NCBI GenBank assembly: GCA_016210055.1
Contig: JACQUZ010000038.1
Coordinates: forward strand, 1 to 39,667
Origin: Deltaproteobacteria bacterium
GTDB taxonomy: Bacteria; Myxococcota_A; Polyangia; Haliangiales; SHYZ01
Direction of reading: 5' to 3'
Length of the DNA stretch: 39,667 nt
Made by a program: the position numbers and the translations under genes. Numbering within the stretch: position 1 is the first letter of the stretch; each line of letters starts with the position of its first letter. Below the pieces are notes generated by a model. That model searched no databases. It saw nothing but the letters and a program-made list of their open reading frames with translations, and was not told the DNA's origin. Shown in pieces: positions 21,092-30,851 of this stretch.

Positions 21092-21119
21092 TTGCGCTCG
21101 CATGGCGAGTGCTTAGAAT
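21092..21119 (+). promoter_or_regulatory. groES-groEL promoter
   Basis: TTGCGC (21092-21097), a 16-nt spacer, then TAGAAT (21114-21119). The predicted start near 21126 lies just before the CIRCE operator, the usual arrangement for HrcA-regulated groE. A CIRCE-like half-site GAGTGCTTA (21107-21115) overlaps the -10. Confidence 0.6.
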
Positions 21120-21128
21120 GACGCGCTA

Positions 21129-21155
21129 TCAGCACTCACCACTGGTGAGTGCTAG
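21129..21155 (+). promoter_or_regulatory. CIRCE operator (HrcA binding site)
   Basis: The left arm TCAGCACTC (21129-21137), a 9-nt spacer, and the right arm GAGTGCTAG (21147-21155) match the consensus TTAGCACTC-N9-GAGTGCTAA at nearly every position. This indicates repression of groES-groEL by HrcA at normal temperature and release on heat shock. hrcA itself is not in the window. Confidence 0.93.
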
Positions 21156-21193
21156 CATAATTTCCCAATGTTTCCTTCAAGGAGGAACCGACT

Positions 21194-21481
21194 ATGAAGA
21201 TCCGTCCGCTTCAAGACCGCATCCTCGTGCGCCGCGTGCAGGAGGAGGAGAAGACCAAGGGGGGCATCATCATCCCCGACACTGCCAAGGAAAAGCCCGT
21301 TGAGGGCGAGGTCGTGGCTGTTGGTTCAGGTAAGGCCATGGAGGGTGGCAAGATCAAGCCCGTTGAAGTGAAGACGGGTGACCGAGTGCTGTTCGGGAAG
21401 TACTCCGGCACCGAAATCAAGCTCGAAGGGACGGAGCACCTTATCCTGCGCGAGGACGAGATCCTCGGCGTAATTGATTAG
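21194..21481 (+). CDS. groES: co-chaperonin GroES
   Basis: GroES forms the heptameric lid of the GroEL chamber. The 95 residues are of standard length. Typical parts are [28 protein letters not shown] with the mobile loop [15 protein letters not shown], then [29 protein letters not shown] and the final [15 protein letters not shown]. The SD AGGAGG (21180-21185) is 8 nt before the ATG. The gene is led by a CIRCE operator and followed 27 nt later by groEL. Confidence 0.98.
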   Translation: MKIRPLQDRILVRRVQEEEKTKGGIIIPDTAKEKPVEGEVVAVGSGKAMEGGKIKPVEVKTGDRVLFGKYSGTEIKLEGTEHLILREDEILGVID

Positions 21482-21484
21482 TAA

Positions 21485-23128
<1,644 letters not shown>

Positions 23129-23160
23129 TGCCGCGTTCGCGACGCCAGTGAAACGTCCTG

Positions 23161-23203
23161 ACGCGCTCTGCGCGTTCCCCTCCAGCTTGCCCCCATAAGG
23201 GGC
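23161..23203 (+). terminator. two hairpins downstream of groEL
   Basis: ACGCGC-TCT-GCGCGT (23161-23175) and GCCCC-CATAA-GGGGC (23189-23203) lie 32 and 60 nt after the groEL stop. Neither has a T-tract, so they may be transcript-end stabilisers or Rho-dependent sites. Confidence 0.35.
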
Positions 23204-23245
23204 GGCGATCTCCCATTTCGACCACCTGATTTGCTAGGATCCCAC

Positions 23246-23650
23246 GTGGGCATGGGTCCTCTGGGACAAAAGCGGAATCCCGAACTCGTGGCCTTCCTGA
23301 CCAGCACCGGTGTTTACCTGGTGTATTGGGTGTACGTCACAACTCGCGAGGTCGCCGAGCACTCCCGGCTAACCGGCATGCCCACCCCGGCTCGCGCTGC
23401 CCTTCTGTCTGCCCTGCCCGTCGTGAACCTGTGGGTCTTGTGTCGCTTGTGTACATGGGTGCGCGCTGTGGAAGACCAACATGGCCAAATGACGACGAAC
23501 TTTCGCCTGGTGATCGCTTTCTTCCTACTCCCGATGCTTTGGCCGGTTGCATTTTGGAGCCTCCAATCGGCGCTCAACGACCACTGGAAGATGCACGAAG
23601 AGGGTCGAGTTCACGCGACGAGCCTCTCCCCAGAGACACTTCAGTTCTGA
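23246..23650 (+). CDS. small DUF4234-like membrane protein
   Basis: The 134-residue protein has an N-terminal basic segment (GPLGQKRNPELV) and three hydrophobic stretches: VAFLTSTGVYLVYWVYVTT, ARAALLSALPVVNLWVLCRL, and LVIAFFLLPMLWPVAFWSLQ. The KRNP and YLVYWVY pattern at the N-terminus recalls DUF4234 membrane proteins of unknown function. It starts at GTG 23246, for which AGGA at 23236-23239 is suitably placed; ATG 23252 is the alternative. TAGGAT (23235-23240) could be a -10 with a 5-nt gap. It ends 12 nt before pilT. A link to the pilus motor is only positional. Confidence 0.6.
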   Translation: MGMGPLGQKRNPELVAFLTSTGVYLVYWVYVTTREVAEHSRLTGMPTPARAALLSALPVVNLWVLCRLCTWVRAVEDQHGQMTTNFRLVIAFFLLPMLWPVAFWSLQSALNDHWKMHEEGRVHATSLSPETLQF

Positions 23651-23656
23651 TAAGAT
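23651..23656 (+). promoter_or_regulatory. -10-like TAAGAT for pilT, possible leaderless start
   Basis: TAAGAT is followed by exactly 6 nt (CGGAGC) and ATG 23663. The GGAG in the spacer is too close for a usual SD. Confidence 0.35.
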
Positions 23657-23662
23657 CGGAGC

Positions 23663-24739
23663 ATGACGCTCGAGCAGCTCCACATGCTCCTGACTGCCGG
23701 GGTGCAGCACGGGGCGAGCGACATCCATTTCAAAGTGGGCGATCCACCAACATACCGGGTGAACGGCACCCTCGCTCCGCTCAAGTTCGAGCGCCTGAAG
23801 CCGGCGGACACGCTCGCGATTTGCCAGCACATCGTGAAGGAGCCGTCGGTGAAGCAGGCCGTTTCGGAAATCCAGGAGTACGACACGAGCTACTCCTTGC
23901 CGGGCGTCTCGCGGTTCCGAGTGAACATTTATCGGCAGCGCGGTTCGCTGTCGCTCGTGCTCCGGATCATCCCGTCGAAAATCCCGACTATCGAGGATCT
24001 CGGGTTGCCGCCGGTGATCCGGGAGATCTCGAACAACGAACGAGGGCTCGTGTTGCTCACTGGGGCCACAGGGTCAGGAAAGTCCTCCACGCTCGCCGCC
24101 ATGGTCAACCATGTGAACCAAACTCGCCGGGCACACATCCTGACGATCGAAGATCCAATCGAGTTCCTGCACGTCAATGTCAAGTCGTCGATTTCACAGC
24201 GGGAGATCGGCATTGACACCAAAAACTTCAACGTGGCCCTGAGGGCGGCCCTTCGCCAGGACCCCGACGTGATCCTCGTCGGGGAGATGCGTGATCCTGA
24301 ATCTATCGACATCGCGCTAAAGGCCTCTGAGACAGGGCACATGGTTTTTTCGACGGTGCATACGACAGACGCGGCGAAGACCATCGGGCGCTTGATCAGC
24401 GTGTTCCCCGCTGAGGAGCAGCAAACGATTCGCTACCGCCTGGCCGACAACCTCAAAGCGACCATCTCCCAGCGGCTGCTTCCAAGAATAGATGGCAAGG
24501 GGCGTGTCGTGGCAGCGGAGATCATGATCGTAACGAAGACCGTGCAGGAGTACATCCGGGACCCTGAACGCACTGCTGGGATCAAGGACGTGATCGAAAA
24601 GGGCCGCAGCCAATATCACATGCTGTCCTTTGACCAGCACCTCACCGAGCTATACAAGAGTGGGGCGATCTCACTCGAAACAGCCGTTGAGTTTGCGTCC
24701 AATCCATCCGACTTCCAGCGCGCCCTCAATTTCGAGTAA
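23663..24739 (+). CDS. pilT: type IV pilus retraction ATPase, PilT family
   Basis: PilT-type ATPases depolymerise type IV pili at the inner membrane, giving twitching motility. The 358 residues are typical. Motifs are N-domain ASDIHFKVGDPPTYRVNG, RFRVNIYRQRGSLSLVLRIIP, Walker A GATGSGKS (134-141), HILTIEDPIEF (Asp box), Walker B region VILVGEMRDPES, and the His box HTTDAAKTIGR. A C-terminal GRSQYHMLSFDQHLTELY segment takes the place of the AIRNLIRE tail of classic PilT, which suggests a paralogue of PilT (PilT2/PilU type). No other pil genes are nearby. The 3' end overlaps the convergent beta-barrel gene by 14 nt. Confidence 0.93.
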   Translation: MTLEQLHMLLTAGVQHGASDIHFKVGDPPTYRVNGTLAPLKFERLKPADTLAICQHIVKEPSVKQAVSEIQEYDTSYSLPGVSRFRVNIYRQRGSLSLVLRIIPSKIPTIEDLGLPPVIREISNNERGLVLLTGATGSGKSSTLAAMVNHVNQTRRAHILTIEDPIEFLHVNVKSSISQREIGIDTKNFNVALRAALRQDPDVILVGEMRDPESIDIALKASETGHMVFSTVHTTDAAKTIGRLISVFPAEEQQTIRYRLADNLKATISQRLLPRIDGKGRVVAAEIMIVTKTVQEYIRDPERTAGIKDVIEKGRSQYHMLSFDQHLTELYKSGAISLETAVEFASNPSDFQRALNFE

Positions 24740-25883
24740 TGGTGTACGCCAGCCCAAGGTAGAAGACCTCGCGTAGGTACGATACCGAGCTGTCCCGCAA
24801 GAAGGCCCGCGCGTAAGCCGCATAGCGTCCTTCCACAGACCAGTTATCTCCGATGTCCTTCGTCAACTGGACAAGCAACGCATTCCGACCCTCATCCTGA
24901 ACAACGAAGGACCCAATGCCCCTTGACACGAGCAAGGAGTCCACGAAATCGACTTTTTGCAGGACCGTCTTGACAGTGAAAAAGACGTCCAAGAAGGTGC
25001 GCGTGGTCGCAGAAAGGGTCAGGCGATGCCTTCGCAGAGACTCACCATAACTGGTCGAGTCATTAACCATGAGGTCGTATCTCGCCGAAAAGATGCGAGA
25101 GCCCGTGTACCGTAGCTCCACTGCCGCGGAGTGGAACAGGTCGCGGCGGTCATGACCTGTGGCCCGCCGACACGATGGATCGGGTTTCCCATCTGGAGTG
25201 CTGGCCTTTTCCGGTGGGCAAGTATTTACGAGCGAAGGGATCTCAAGTGCCCTTCGGTGCACGGCGTACTCCAATCCGAAATCATACGCGGGGGAGTCGT
25301 CTTCCGGCCCGGCGAAGAAGACGTGTCCGTAACGGAGGCCCGCGTGCATTGCCTCGAAATCGAGGGTGGGGTCTGGCTTGAAATGGAAAAGCTGCATCCC
25401 AAAGCTCGTTGTCACGCGGTGGTCTCCTTCACCAACGAGCGTGAGGCCCAGCGAGCCATCAGCGGACCGGACACCATCGAGGGAGTCGCGCTGAAACGAA
25501 TCGTAGTAGCTCAGCGAAGCAAATGCCCTAAGAGGTGCATCCCCTAACAGGGCGGCATGCTGGGCATCCAGAGAGATGACCCCCATGTCTTCGTTGGCGT
25601 CCTGACCCGAGGGTGCGAACTTCCTGCCTGCAAGGACAGTCGAGAGCTGGGTCGCGTGCCCGCGGACCGGCTTTGCTCTAAGGGAAAGCCGGAGAGCTGC
25701 CTTGCCTCCGATTGCCGGCTCGACGCCGTATTGGCTTTCTCCTGGACGTGGGTACTCGACGCGATGGACATTCGTGTCGAGCTCCGAGCCAGCCTCAATG
25801 CCGAGGGTCCACTTGACCGGCGCCGCCAAGGCCGGCGCGCTACACAGGCAGTACAGAGGGAGAATGAGGAGCCGCTCGGTCAC
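24726..25883 (-). CDS. outer-membrane beta-barrel protein
   Basis: The 385-residue protein starts at GTG 25883; further upstream codons in frame overlap the previous gene. Residues 1-20 are a signal peptide ending APALA. The mature part is rich in alternating strand segments with aromatics: VKWTLGIEAGSELDTNV, LRLSLRAKPV, LRAFASLSYYDSF, GDHRVTTSFGMQLFHF, RYGHVFFAG, and the C-terminal strand FYLGLAYTITRN, a barrel-type ending. A Cys pair (NTCPPEK...PSCRRA) lies in a loop. It may be a porin-like or surface barrel. It is 10 nt downstream of the coiled-coil gene and probably shares its predicted sigma-54 promoter. Overlap with pilT on the opposite strand is 14 nt. Confidence 0.75.
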   Translation of the reverse strand: MTERLLILPLYCLCSAPALAAPVKWTLGIEAGSELDTNVHRVEYPRPGESQYGVEPAIGGKAALRLSLRAKPVRGHATQLSTVLAGRKFAPSGQDANEDMGVISLDAQHAALLGDAPLRAFASLSYYDSFQRDSLDGVRSADGSLGLTLVGEGDHRVTTSFGMQLFHFKPDPTLDFEAMHAGLRYGHVFFAGPEDDSPAYDFGLEYAVHRRALEIPSLVNTCPPEKASTPDGKPDPSCRRATGHDRRDLFHSAAVELRYTGSRIFSARYDLMVNDSTSYGESLRRHRLTLSATTRTFLDVFFTVKTVLQKVDFVDSLLVSRGIGSFVVQDEGRNALLVQLTKDIGDNWSVEGRYAAYARAFLRDSSVSYLREVFYLGLAYTITRN

Positions 25884-25893
25884 GGGGATCTGT

Positions 25894-26874
25894 TCACTTG
25901 CCAGGCGCTCGCAGGGCCTTGGCACGCTGTTCCATTTCGAGGCGCTTCCGCCTGAGTTTATCGGCTCGGGCGCGTAGATCAGACTTGGCGTCTTCGGCTG
26001 CCTTGGCCCGAGATTCCGAATCGCCAGAGCGATCCGCCCGACGAAGCGCCTCAAGAGTACTGGTGTCAAGGATGTCGGCGTACACGACACTCAGATCGAC
26101 GGCGAGGTCAGAGGGCGGAGTGTCTTTTGTCCGCTCATCGGATGTCGCAGAGATCTTTGGCGCGCCCTTCTCGTCGGGCGTGGCGCCCCGGCTGCCCTGC
26201 AGCGATTTCCGCCGCGGCTGCTCGTCGTAGAAGAGATCCAATTCATCTGCACGGCGCCGGCTTTTCTCCAGCCGAGTCACTTGACGGAAGTGGAGCGCCC
26301 GGCGCTCCATGCGGCTTTCTTCTTCTCGCAGCAGAGCCTCGCTCTCGGCGAGCATCGACGCTTTCAGGTCGAGGTCTTCGGGATCGTCCAGAGGGTCAAT
26401 GCGGTCGTCAGGGAGCCTGATCTTGCGGGTCCTTGCGTCGACCTCTGCCGCCGCCCAGGCCCTCAGCAGCACCAATTTTGCTCGGCGAGCGCTCGCGTCG
26501 CCCGGGAGCCCCGCCAGCTCTTCGTCGATCGAAGCCACAAGCCCTTGTCGTTCCACGAGCACGCGCTCATCCAGCGCGGCCTGCTCCCGCTGTCTCGACT
26601 CGAGGAGCGCCGCTAGCTCCTGGGACTCGCGAAGCTGCTCTTCGAGCTTGCGATCCCGGTTCCAGCTTGCTCGTTGGCCTTTAAGTCGCGCGATTTCGGC
26701 CGTCAAGGCCTGGTGCTTGCGCTCGAGGCCGCGTCGTTCGGCTGAAAGGAGTGCGGCCTGGCCCTGTATTGTCCTTAGAGCCGCCATTCGGTCCTCTACC
26801 TGGCCGGCTGAGGCGAAACCAGAGCTCCCAAGAAGGGAGGCCGCCACGAAGACAATCAGGGCGACCAGACGCAT
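25894..26874 (-). CDS. exported coiled-coil protein
   Basis: The 326-residue protein starts at ATG 26874; ATG 26913 is a longer in-frame alternative. Residues 1-23 are a signal peptide (LVALIVFVAASLLGSSGFASA). Residues 28-135 are a long Glu/Arg/Leu heptad helix (ALLSAERRGLERKHQALTAE and following), a periplasmic coiled coil. Then come an acidic part (RIDPLDDPEDLDLKA), a second helix, a Lys/Asp-rich flexible region, and a C-terminal helix. TonB-, OmpH- and EnvC-like proteins share such coils, but no catalytic domain is seen. It is cotranscribed with the beta-barrel gene (10 nt gap). A sigma-54 element sits so close that the transcript would have only about 2 nt of leader if translation starts at 26874. 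Confidence 0.7.
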   Translation of the reverse strand: MRLVALIVFVAASLLGSSGFASAGQVEDRMAALRTIQGQAALLSAERRGLERKHQALTAEIARLKGQRASWNRDRKLEEQLRESQELAALLESRQREQAALDERVLVERQGLVASIDEELAGLPGDASARRAKLVLLRAWAAAEVDARTRKIRLPDDRIDPLDDPEDLDLKASMLAESEALLREEESRMERRALHFRQVTRLEKSRRRADELDLFYDEQPRRKSLQGSRGATPDEKGAPKISATSDERTKDTPPSDLAVDLSVVYADILDTSTLEALRRADRSGDSESRAKAAEDAKSDLRARADKLRRKRLEMEQRAKALRAPGK

Positions 26875-26886
26875 GTTGATTGGCTT

Positions 26887-26902
26887 TGCATTGTGCGTGC
26901 CA
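26887..26902 (-). promoter_or_regulatory. predicted sigma-54 promoter
   Basis: On the minus strand TGGCAC (26897-26902), 5 nt, then ATGCA (26887-26891). This fits the -24/-12 consensus TGGCAC-N5-TTGCW except for one base. The predicted +1 is about 26876. The NtrC-type gene just upstream encodes a sigma-54 activator, which supports the call. Confidence 0.65.
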
Positions 26903-26930
26903 GATGTAACCATCCGGAATGACGCGCTGG

Positions 26931-26951
26931 TTCCACGGCAGACACTTGGAA
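26931..26951 (-). promoter_or_regulatory. possible activator-binding dyad
   Basis: TTCCA (26931-26935), 11 nt, TGGAA (26947-26951). It is about 55-75 nt upstream of the predicted sigma-54 start and within the 80-nt gap after the regulator gene. This is a candidate binding site for the NtrC-type protein; a single short dyad is weak evidence. Confidence 0.3.
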
Positions 26952-26956
26952 AACTG

Positions 26957-28348
26957 TCACTCGATCCCGTATTTTTCGAGCTTGTAATAGAGCGCGCTCG
27001 TTTTTATCCCCAGAATTCGAGCGGTTTCGGTCTTCACCCCATTGGCTTTTCTGAATGCCTTGAGAATGAGTTGCTTTTCTAGGTCATCCAGGATCTCGGG
27101 CAGGGGCATGTCGCCTTGCGGGTTGCGGGGAATATCCAGCTTGTCGTCGGACGAGGTATCCCGAAGGAATGGGGGGAGCGCCGTCACGTTGAGGGAATTC
27201 CCTTCTGCAAACACGAGGGCCTGCTCCACGGCGTTCTCCAACTCGCGGATATTGCCCGGCCATGAATAGGCCATCAGGCGCGCCAAGGCCTGGTCATCAA
27301 TATGCCGCACGGCCGGATTGGTTCGGGGCGCCAACTTCTTGAGGAAGTGACTCGTCAAGAGTGGGATGTCGTCCCGGCGGTCTCTGAGGGGGGGAAGGGT
27401 GATGGGGACGACATGGAGCCTGTAGTAGAGGTCTTCCCGAAACCTGCCGGAGGCCACCTCTTGCTTGAGATCCTTGTTCGTGGCGGAGAGCACTCGCACG
27501 TCCACCTTTATGGTGCGCTCTCCACCAACGCGCTCGAACTCGCGCTCTTGCAGCGCACGGAGAAGCTTGAGCTGCATCCCCGGCGAAATGTCGCCGATTT
27601 CATCTAGGAAGAGCGATCCGCCGTCTGCGAGCTCGAATCGACCGAGCTTGCGCTTGATGGCTCCTGTGAATGATCCCTTCTCGTGGCCGAAGAGCTCGCT
27701 TTCCAAGAGCGTTTCGGTGAGCGCGCCGCAGTTTACCTTGATGAAGGGGCCCGGGGCGCGGCGTGAGCGGTGATGAATCGCCCTCGCCACCAGTTCCTTT
27801 CCAGTGCCACTTTCGCCGCAAATGAGCACCGATGCATCGGTTGCCGCGACACGCTCGATGGTTGAGAAAATCTGCTGCATGAGGGGCGAGGCTCCAACGA
27901 GGTCGGCGAACTGATAGCGAGTCTCGATCTCGCCACGAAGGTAGTCCGCCTGTGCCTCGATCTTGTCCTTGGCGCGGCGGGTGGCGCGAAGCTCGAGGGC
28001 ACGTTCTACTTTTAAGCGCACGACCTCGGTGGAGAATGGCTTGGTCAGGAAGTCGAAGGCCCCAAGCTTCATCGCCTCCACCGCCGTCTCGACGGTTCCG
28101 AACGCCGTCATGATCATGGTCACCGCGTTGGGGTCCAGGGCGGCGATCTCTTTCAGGACGTCAACGCCGTCCATCCCCTCCATCTTTAGGTCGGTAATGA
28201 CGAAGTCCACGTCGCCCTTCGATTTGAAGACGGCAACGCCCTCGCGTCCGCTCGGCGCGGTGAGGATGGCGTGTCCCATCTTCCTTATTGCGTGGGCGAG
28301 CCCTTCTCGAATGGTCTCGTTGTCGTCAATGATCAGGATTGTTCCCAT
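26957..28348 (-). CDS. NtrC-family sigma-54-dependent response regulator
   Basis: The 463-residue activator has an N-terminal receiver (phosphorylated Asp53 in FVITDLKM, Lys in LTKPF), a central AAA+ domain, and a Fis-type HTH. AAA+ motifs are Walker A GESGTGKE (178-185), the sigma-54 contact loop GSFTGA (225-230, Ala to Ser in the usual GAFTGA), Walker B SLFLDE (245-250), and the R-finger region [22 protein letters not shown]. The C-terminus has [21 protein letters not shown], a Fis-like recognition helix. It is coupled to the sensor kinase upstream by a 16-nt overlap (28333-28348). Its targets are not stated by sequence, but the sigma-54 promoter at 26887-26902 directly downstream is a likely one. 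Confidence 0.95.
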   Translation of the reverse strand: MGTILIIDDNETIREGLAHAIRKMGHAILTAPSGREGVAVFKSKGDVDFVITDLKMEGMDGVDVLKEIAALDPNAVTMIMTAFGTVETAVEAMKLGAFDFLTKPFSTEVVRLKVERALELRATRRAKDKIEAQADYLRGEIETRYQFADLVGASPLMQQIFSTIERVAATDASVLICGESGTGKELVARAIHHRSRRAPGPFIKVNCGALTETLLESELFGHEKGSFTGAIKRKLGRFELADGGSLFLDEIGDISPGMQLKLLRALQEREFERVGGERTIKVDVRVLSATNKDLKQEVASGRFREDLYYRLHVVPITLPPLRDRRDDIPLLTSHFLKKLAPRTNPAVRHIDDQALARLMAYSWPGNIRELENAVEQALVFAEGNSLNVTALPPFLRDTSSDDKLDIPRNPQGDMPLPEILDDLEKQLILKAFRKANGVKTETARILGIKTSALYYKLEKYGIE

Positions 28349-29793
28349 GAAGTCCTCGAAGCACCTGCAGGGAGCTCAAGCGTAAAGGTGGTGCCACGCC
28401 CGACCTCGCTTTGAAGAAGGATTCTACCTCCATGGTCGCGCATGATCTCGTTCACAAAGGCGAGGCCGAGCCCGGTGCCTTTTTCCTTGGTCGTGAAGAA
28501 AGGCTCGAAGATCTTATCGCATTGCTCGGGTGGGATGCCCTTCCCCGTATCCGTGACCTGTATTGCAAGGCCTCGCTCGCACGGCTTGAGACTCACGGTC
28601 ACCCGGCCGCCGCTCGGAGTGGCTTGGACCGCATTCGCAAGCAAGTTGAGCATCGCCCGGTGGAGCTGGGTAGGATCTCCGAGGGTGACGGCCGACCGAC
28701 TTGTCTCTAGGGCGAGATGGACTCCTGCCACCTCGGCACTTGCCCGCGCCATGTCCACCGCTTCGGCCAAGAGGGGACACAGGTCAAGTTGCTTCAGCTC
28801 GGGCTTGGGCCGGCGAGCGTATTCGAGGAAGTCGTTTACGACCTTCTCAAGGTGGCCGAGCTCCCTTTCGATTCGTGACACGTGCCCGAGCTTCTCGCTA
28901 TCGTTCGCAAGCTCGTCCCTGAGGATTCCCGCGTAGAGCTCGATGCCGCCGAGGGGGTTGCGAACCTCGTGAGCGATTCCGGCGAGCATCATGCGTGATC
29001 GCTCGTCGCGATGGCGAAGCGCCTCGCGCATCTCGTCGAGCGTTCGTGAAAGAAGCGCGATCTCATCCCTTCCCGACAGAGTTACAGGTTCGGCGAGATC
29101 TCCCCGACCGATCCTCTCGGCGGCGACCGCCAGGCGCCGGATGGGGCGGGTGATCCGGGTGGCGACAACGACCGAAGCGACCACCACGGCGAGGAAAAGG
29201 AGCGCACCATATCCGAGGATGTGGCGCCTCAGGGCAATGAGCCGGCCAAAGTAGTCAGCGGGTGCCTCTACCGCAAGCGCGGCAACGATCTCCGGATCGT
29301 CTTCGGACGCCGCCACTGCGGCATAGCCTGCCTTGTAAAACCGGCCATCCTTGCCGCGAAAAAGCACCGAAGCAACCGCAGCTCCCTGGGCGAGCACGCG
29401 GGACAGCTCGTGTCGGTCCAGATCGAGGGTGTAGTATTCCTGACCAATGGGCACACCCTGCTGCGTATCGCACAAGGACGTGTGGTCCGGCCGAAACACG
29501 TAGATCCGTTCGACTCCAGTCTTGGCGCGCGCCGCTTCAAGCTTGCGAAGAGTGTTCAGGTAGGCGCGGTCGGTCTCTTCACCAGGCCTTAGGTCCAGGA
29601 GGTACTTCCCACGCACCTGCGAAGCCGTGGTTGCAGCGATCGCGGAGAGCCTCCTGCCGAGCTCTGCGTCGAGGTCACGGCGCAAGAACTCGTAGGCCAT
29701 CCAACCGAATACAGAGAAAAGAAGGAGCGTTGGGAGCACGTAGGCGAGGAGCAGCTTGGTCAGAATCGTGACCCGTTGCGGACGGCGGCTCAT
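28333..29793 (-). CDS. membrane sensor histidine kinase (NtrB-like)
   Basis: The 486-residue kinase starts at ATG 29793, which overlaps the argC stop as TAATG. Transmembrane segment 1 is about 9-31 and segment 2 about 191-213. A periplasmic sensor loop of about 160 residues with [18 protein letters not shown] and [18 protein letters not shown] (as EDDPEIV here) looks like a single-Cache/PAS-like fold. HAMP follows ([21 protein letters not shown]). The HisKA has His275 in [13 protein letters not shown], and the HATPase has [20 protein letters not shown] and [13 protein letters not shown]. The loop with VFRPDHT and Cys108 may bind a small ligand. It is in the operon of argC and precedes its cognate NtrC-type regulator. 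Confidence 0.93.
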   Translation of the reverse strand: MSRRPQRVTILTKLLLAYVLPTLLLFSVFGWMAYEFLRRDLDAELGRRLSAIAATTASQVRGKYLLDLRPGEETDRAYLNTLRKLEAARAKTGVERIYVFRPDHTSLCDTQQGVPIGQEYYTLDLDRHELSRVLAQGAAVASVLFRGKDGRFYKAGYAAVAASEDDPEIVAALAVEAPADYFGRLIALRRHILGYGALLFLAVVVASVVVATRITRPIRRLAVAAERIGRGDLAEPVTLSGRDEIALLSRTLDEMREALRHRDERSRMMLAGIAHEVRNPLGGIELYAGILRDELANDSEKLGHVSRIERELGHLEKVVNDFLEYARRPKPELKQLDLCPLLAEAVDMARASAEVAGVHLALETSRSAVTLGDPTQLHRAMLNLLANAVQATPSGGRVTVSLKPCERGLAIQVTDTGKGIPPEQCDKIFEPFFTTKEKGTGLGLAFVNEIMRDHGGRILLQSEVGRGTTFTLELPAGASRTSWEQS

Positions 29794-30851
29794 TACGGGA
29801 ACAAAGCGCCTCCGACGAGGCCCATGGTCTCGGGAAGCCCCAACGCGCAGTTCATCGCCTGGACGGCCTGTCCCGCGGCTCCCTTCACCAGGTTGTCGAT
29901 CGCAGACAGGGCGATGACGCGCTCGGCGCGCGAGTCGTAAGCGGCGGTCACGTGGACCCGATTGGAGCCGCGGACGAATGCGGTGTCTGGGAGCTGCCCC
30001 TCGGGGAGAACCGTGACGAGCGGCTCTGCGGAATATCGGGCGACCAATGCGTCGCGGTAAACGCGGGCAGGGCGCGACGGATCGGTCGGCTTGGCATACA
30101 CGCAGGCGAGGATCCCCCGCGACATGGGGACAAGGTGGGGAGTAAACATGACTCGCACGGGATGCCCAGCGGCGACGGTGAGCTCCTGCTCGATTTCCGG
30201 AACATGGCGATGGCTGCCTGCGATCTTGTAGGCTCGCACCCCCTCGCCGGCTTCCGGGAAGTGATACGGTAGGGCGGGCGAGCGCCCGGCACCCGAGACC
30301 CCGCTTTTCGCGTCGATGACGATGTCCTGAGCCGATACGAGTCCAGCCTCGAGGAGGGGTGCGATGGCCAGAATTGAAGCGGTCGGGTAGCAACCTGGAG
30401 CAGCGATCAGGCGCGCGTCCTTGAGCTTGTCACGGTACCGTTCTGGCAGGCCATAGACCGCGACCGAGCGGAGGTGCTGCTGTGGGTCGTGATTACCGCC
30501 TCCATACCAGGCGGCATGCTCCTCGGGGCTTCGCAGCCGGAAATCAGCCGAGAGGTCGATGACGGTCATGCCCAGCTCGTGAAGAATGGCTGCTGTGGGG
30601 CCCGCCTCACCATGGGGCATCGCAAGAAATGCCACCCTCGCGCGACGAGCGATGGAGGACGGATCCAGTGGCTCCAGAGTCAGGTCGAGTTGGCCTCCGA
30701 ACTGCGGAAACACCGTGGAAAGGGGCTCTCCGGCCCGTGTTTTTGCATGGACGGAGACGACGTGCACCCGGGGATGCGCAACCAGCAGCCTGAGGAGCTC
30801 GGCGCCGGTATAGCCTGAGGCGCCAACCACGACGACAGGGATATCGTTCAC
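29793..30851 (-). CDS. argC: N-acetyl-gamma-glutamyl-phosphate reductase
   Basis: ArgC reduces N-acetylglutamyl phosphate to the semialdehyde with NADPH, the third step of arginine synthesis. The 352 residues have VVVGASGYTGAELLRLL (NADP-binding), FLAMPHGEAG, IDLSADFRL, APGCYPTASILAIAPL with the catalytic Cys, DAKSGVSGAGRSP, and the His-containing GSHRHVPEIEQEL. The start is GTG 30851, overlapping the aminotransferase stop as GTGA, so translation is coupled. Synteny rplM-rpsI-argC is common in proteobacteria. It is unusual that a kinase gene overlaps its 3' end, suggesting that the kinase/regulator pair responds to the arginine or a related metabolic state; this is inference. Confidence 0.96.
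   Translation of the reverse strand: MNDIPVVVVGASGYTGAELLRLLVAHPRVHVVSVHAKTRAGEPLSTVFPQFGGQLDLTLEPLDPSSIARRARVAFLAMPHGEAGPTAAILHELGMTVIDLSADFRLRSPEEHAAWYGGGNHDPQQHLRSVAVYGLPERYRDKLKDARLIAAPGCYPTASILAIAPLLEAGLVSAQDIVIDAKSGVSGAGRSPALPYHFPEAGEGVRAYKIAGSHRHVPEIEQELTVAAGHPVRVMFTPHLVPMSRGILACVYAKPTDPSRPARVYRDALVARYSAEPLVTVLPEGQLPDTAFVRGSNRVHVTAAYDSRAERVIALSAIDNLVKGAAGQAVQAMNCALGLPETMGLVGGALFP

Noticed and set aside
23161..23203. A small RNA gene between groEL and the membrane protein
   Set aside because: Two hairpins are visible, but no promoter and no T-tract terminator. They are more simply part of the groEL transcript end.
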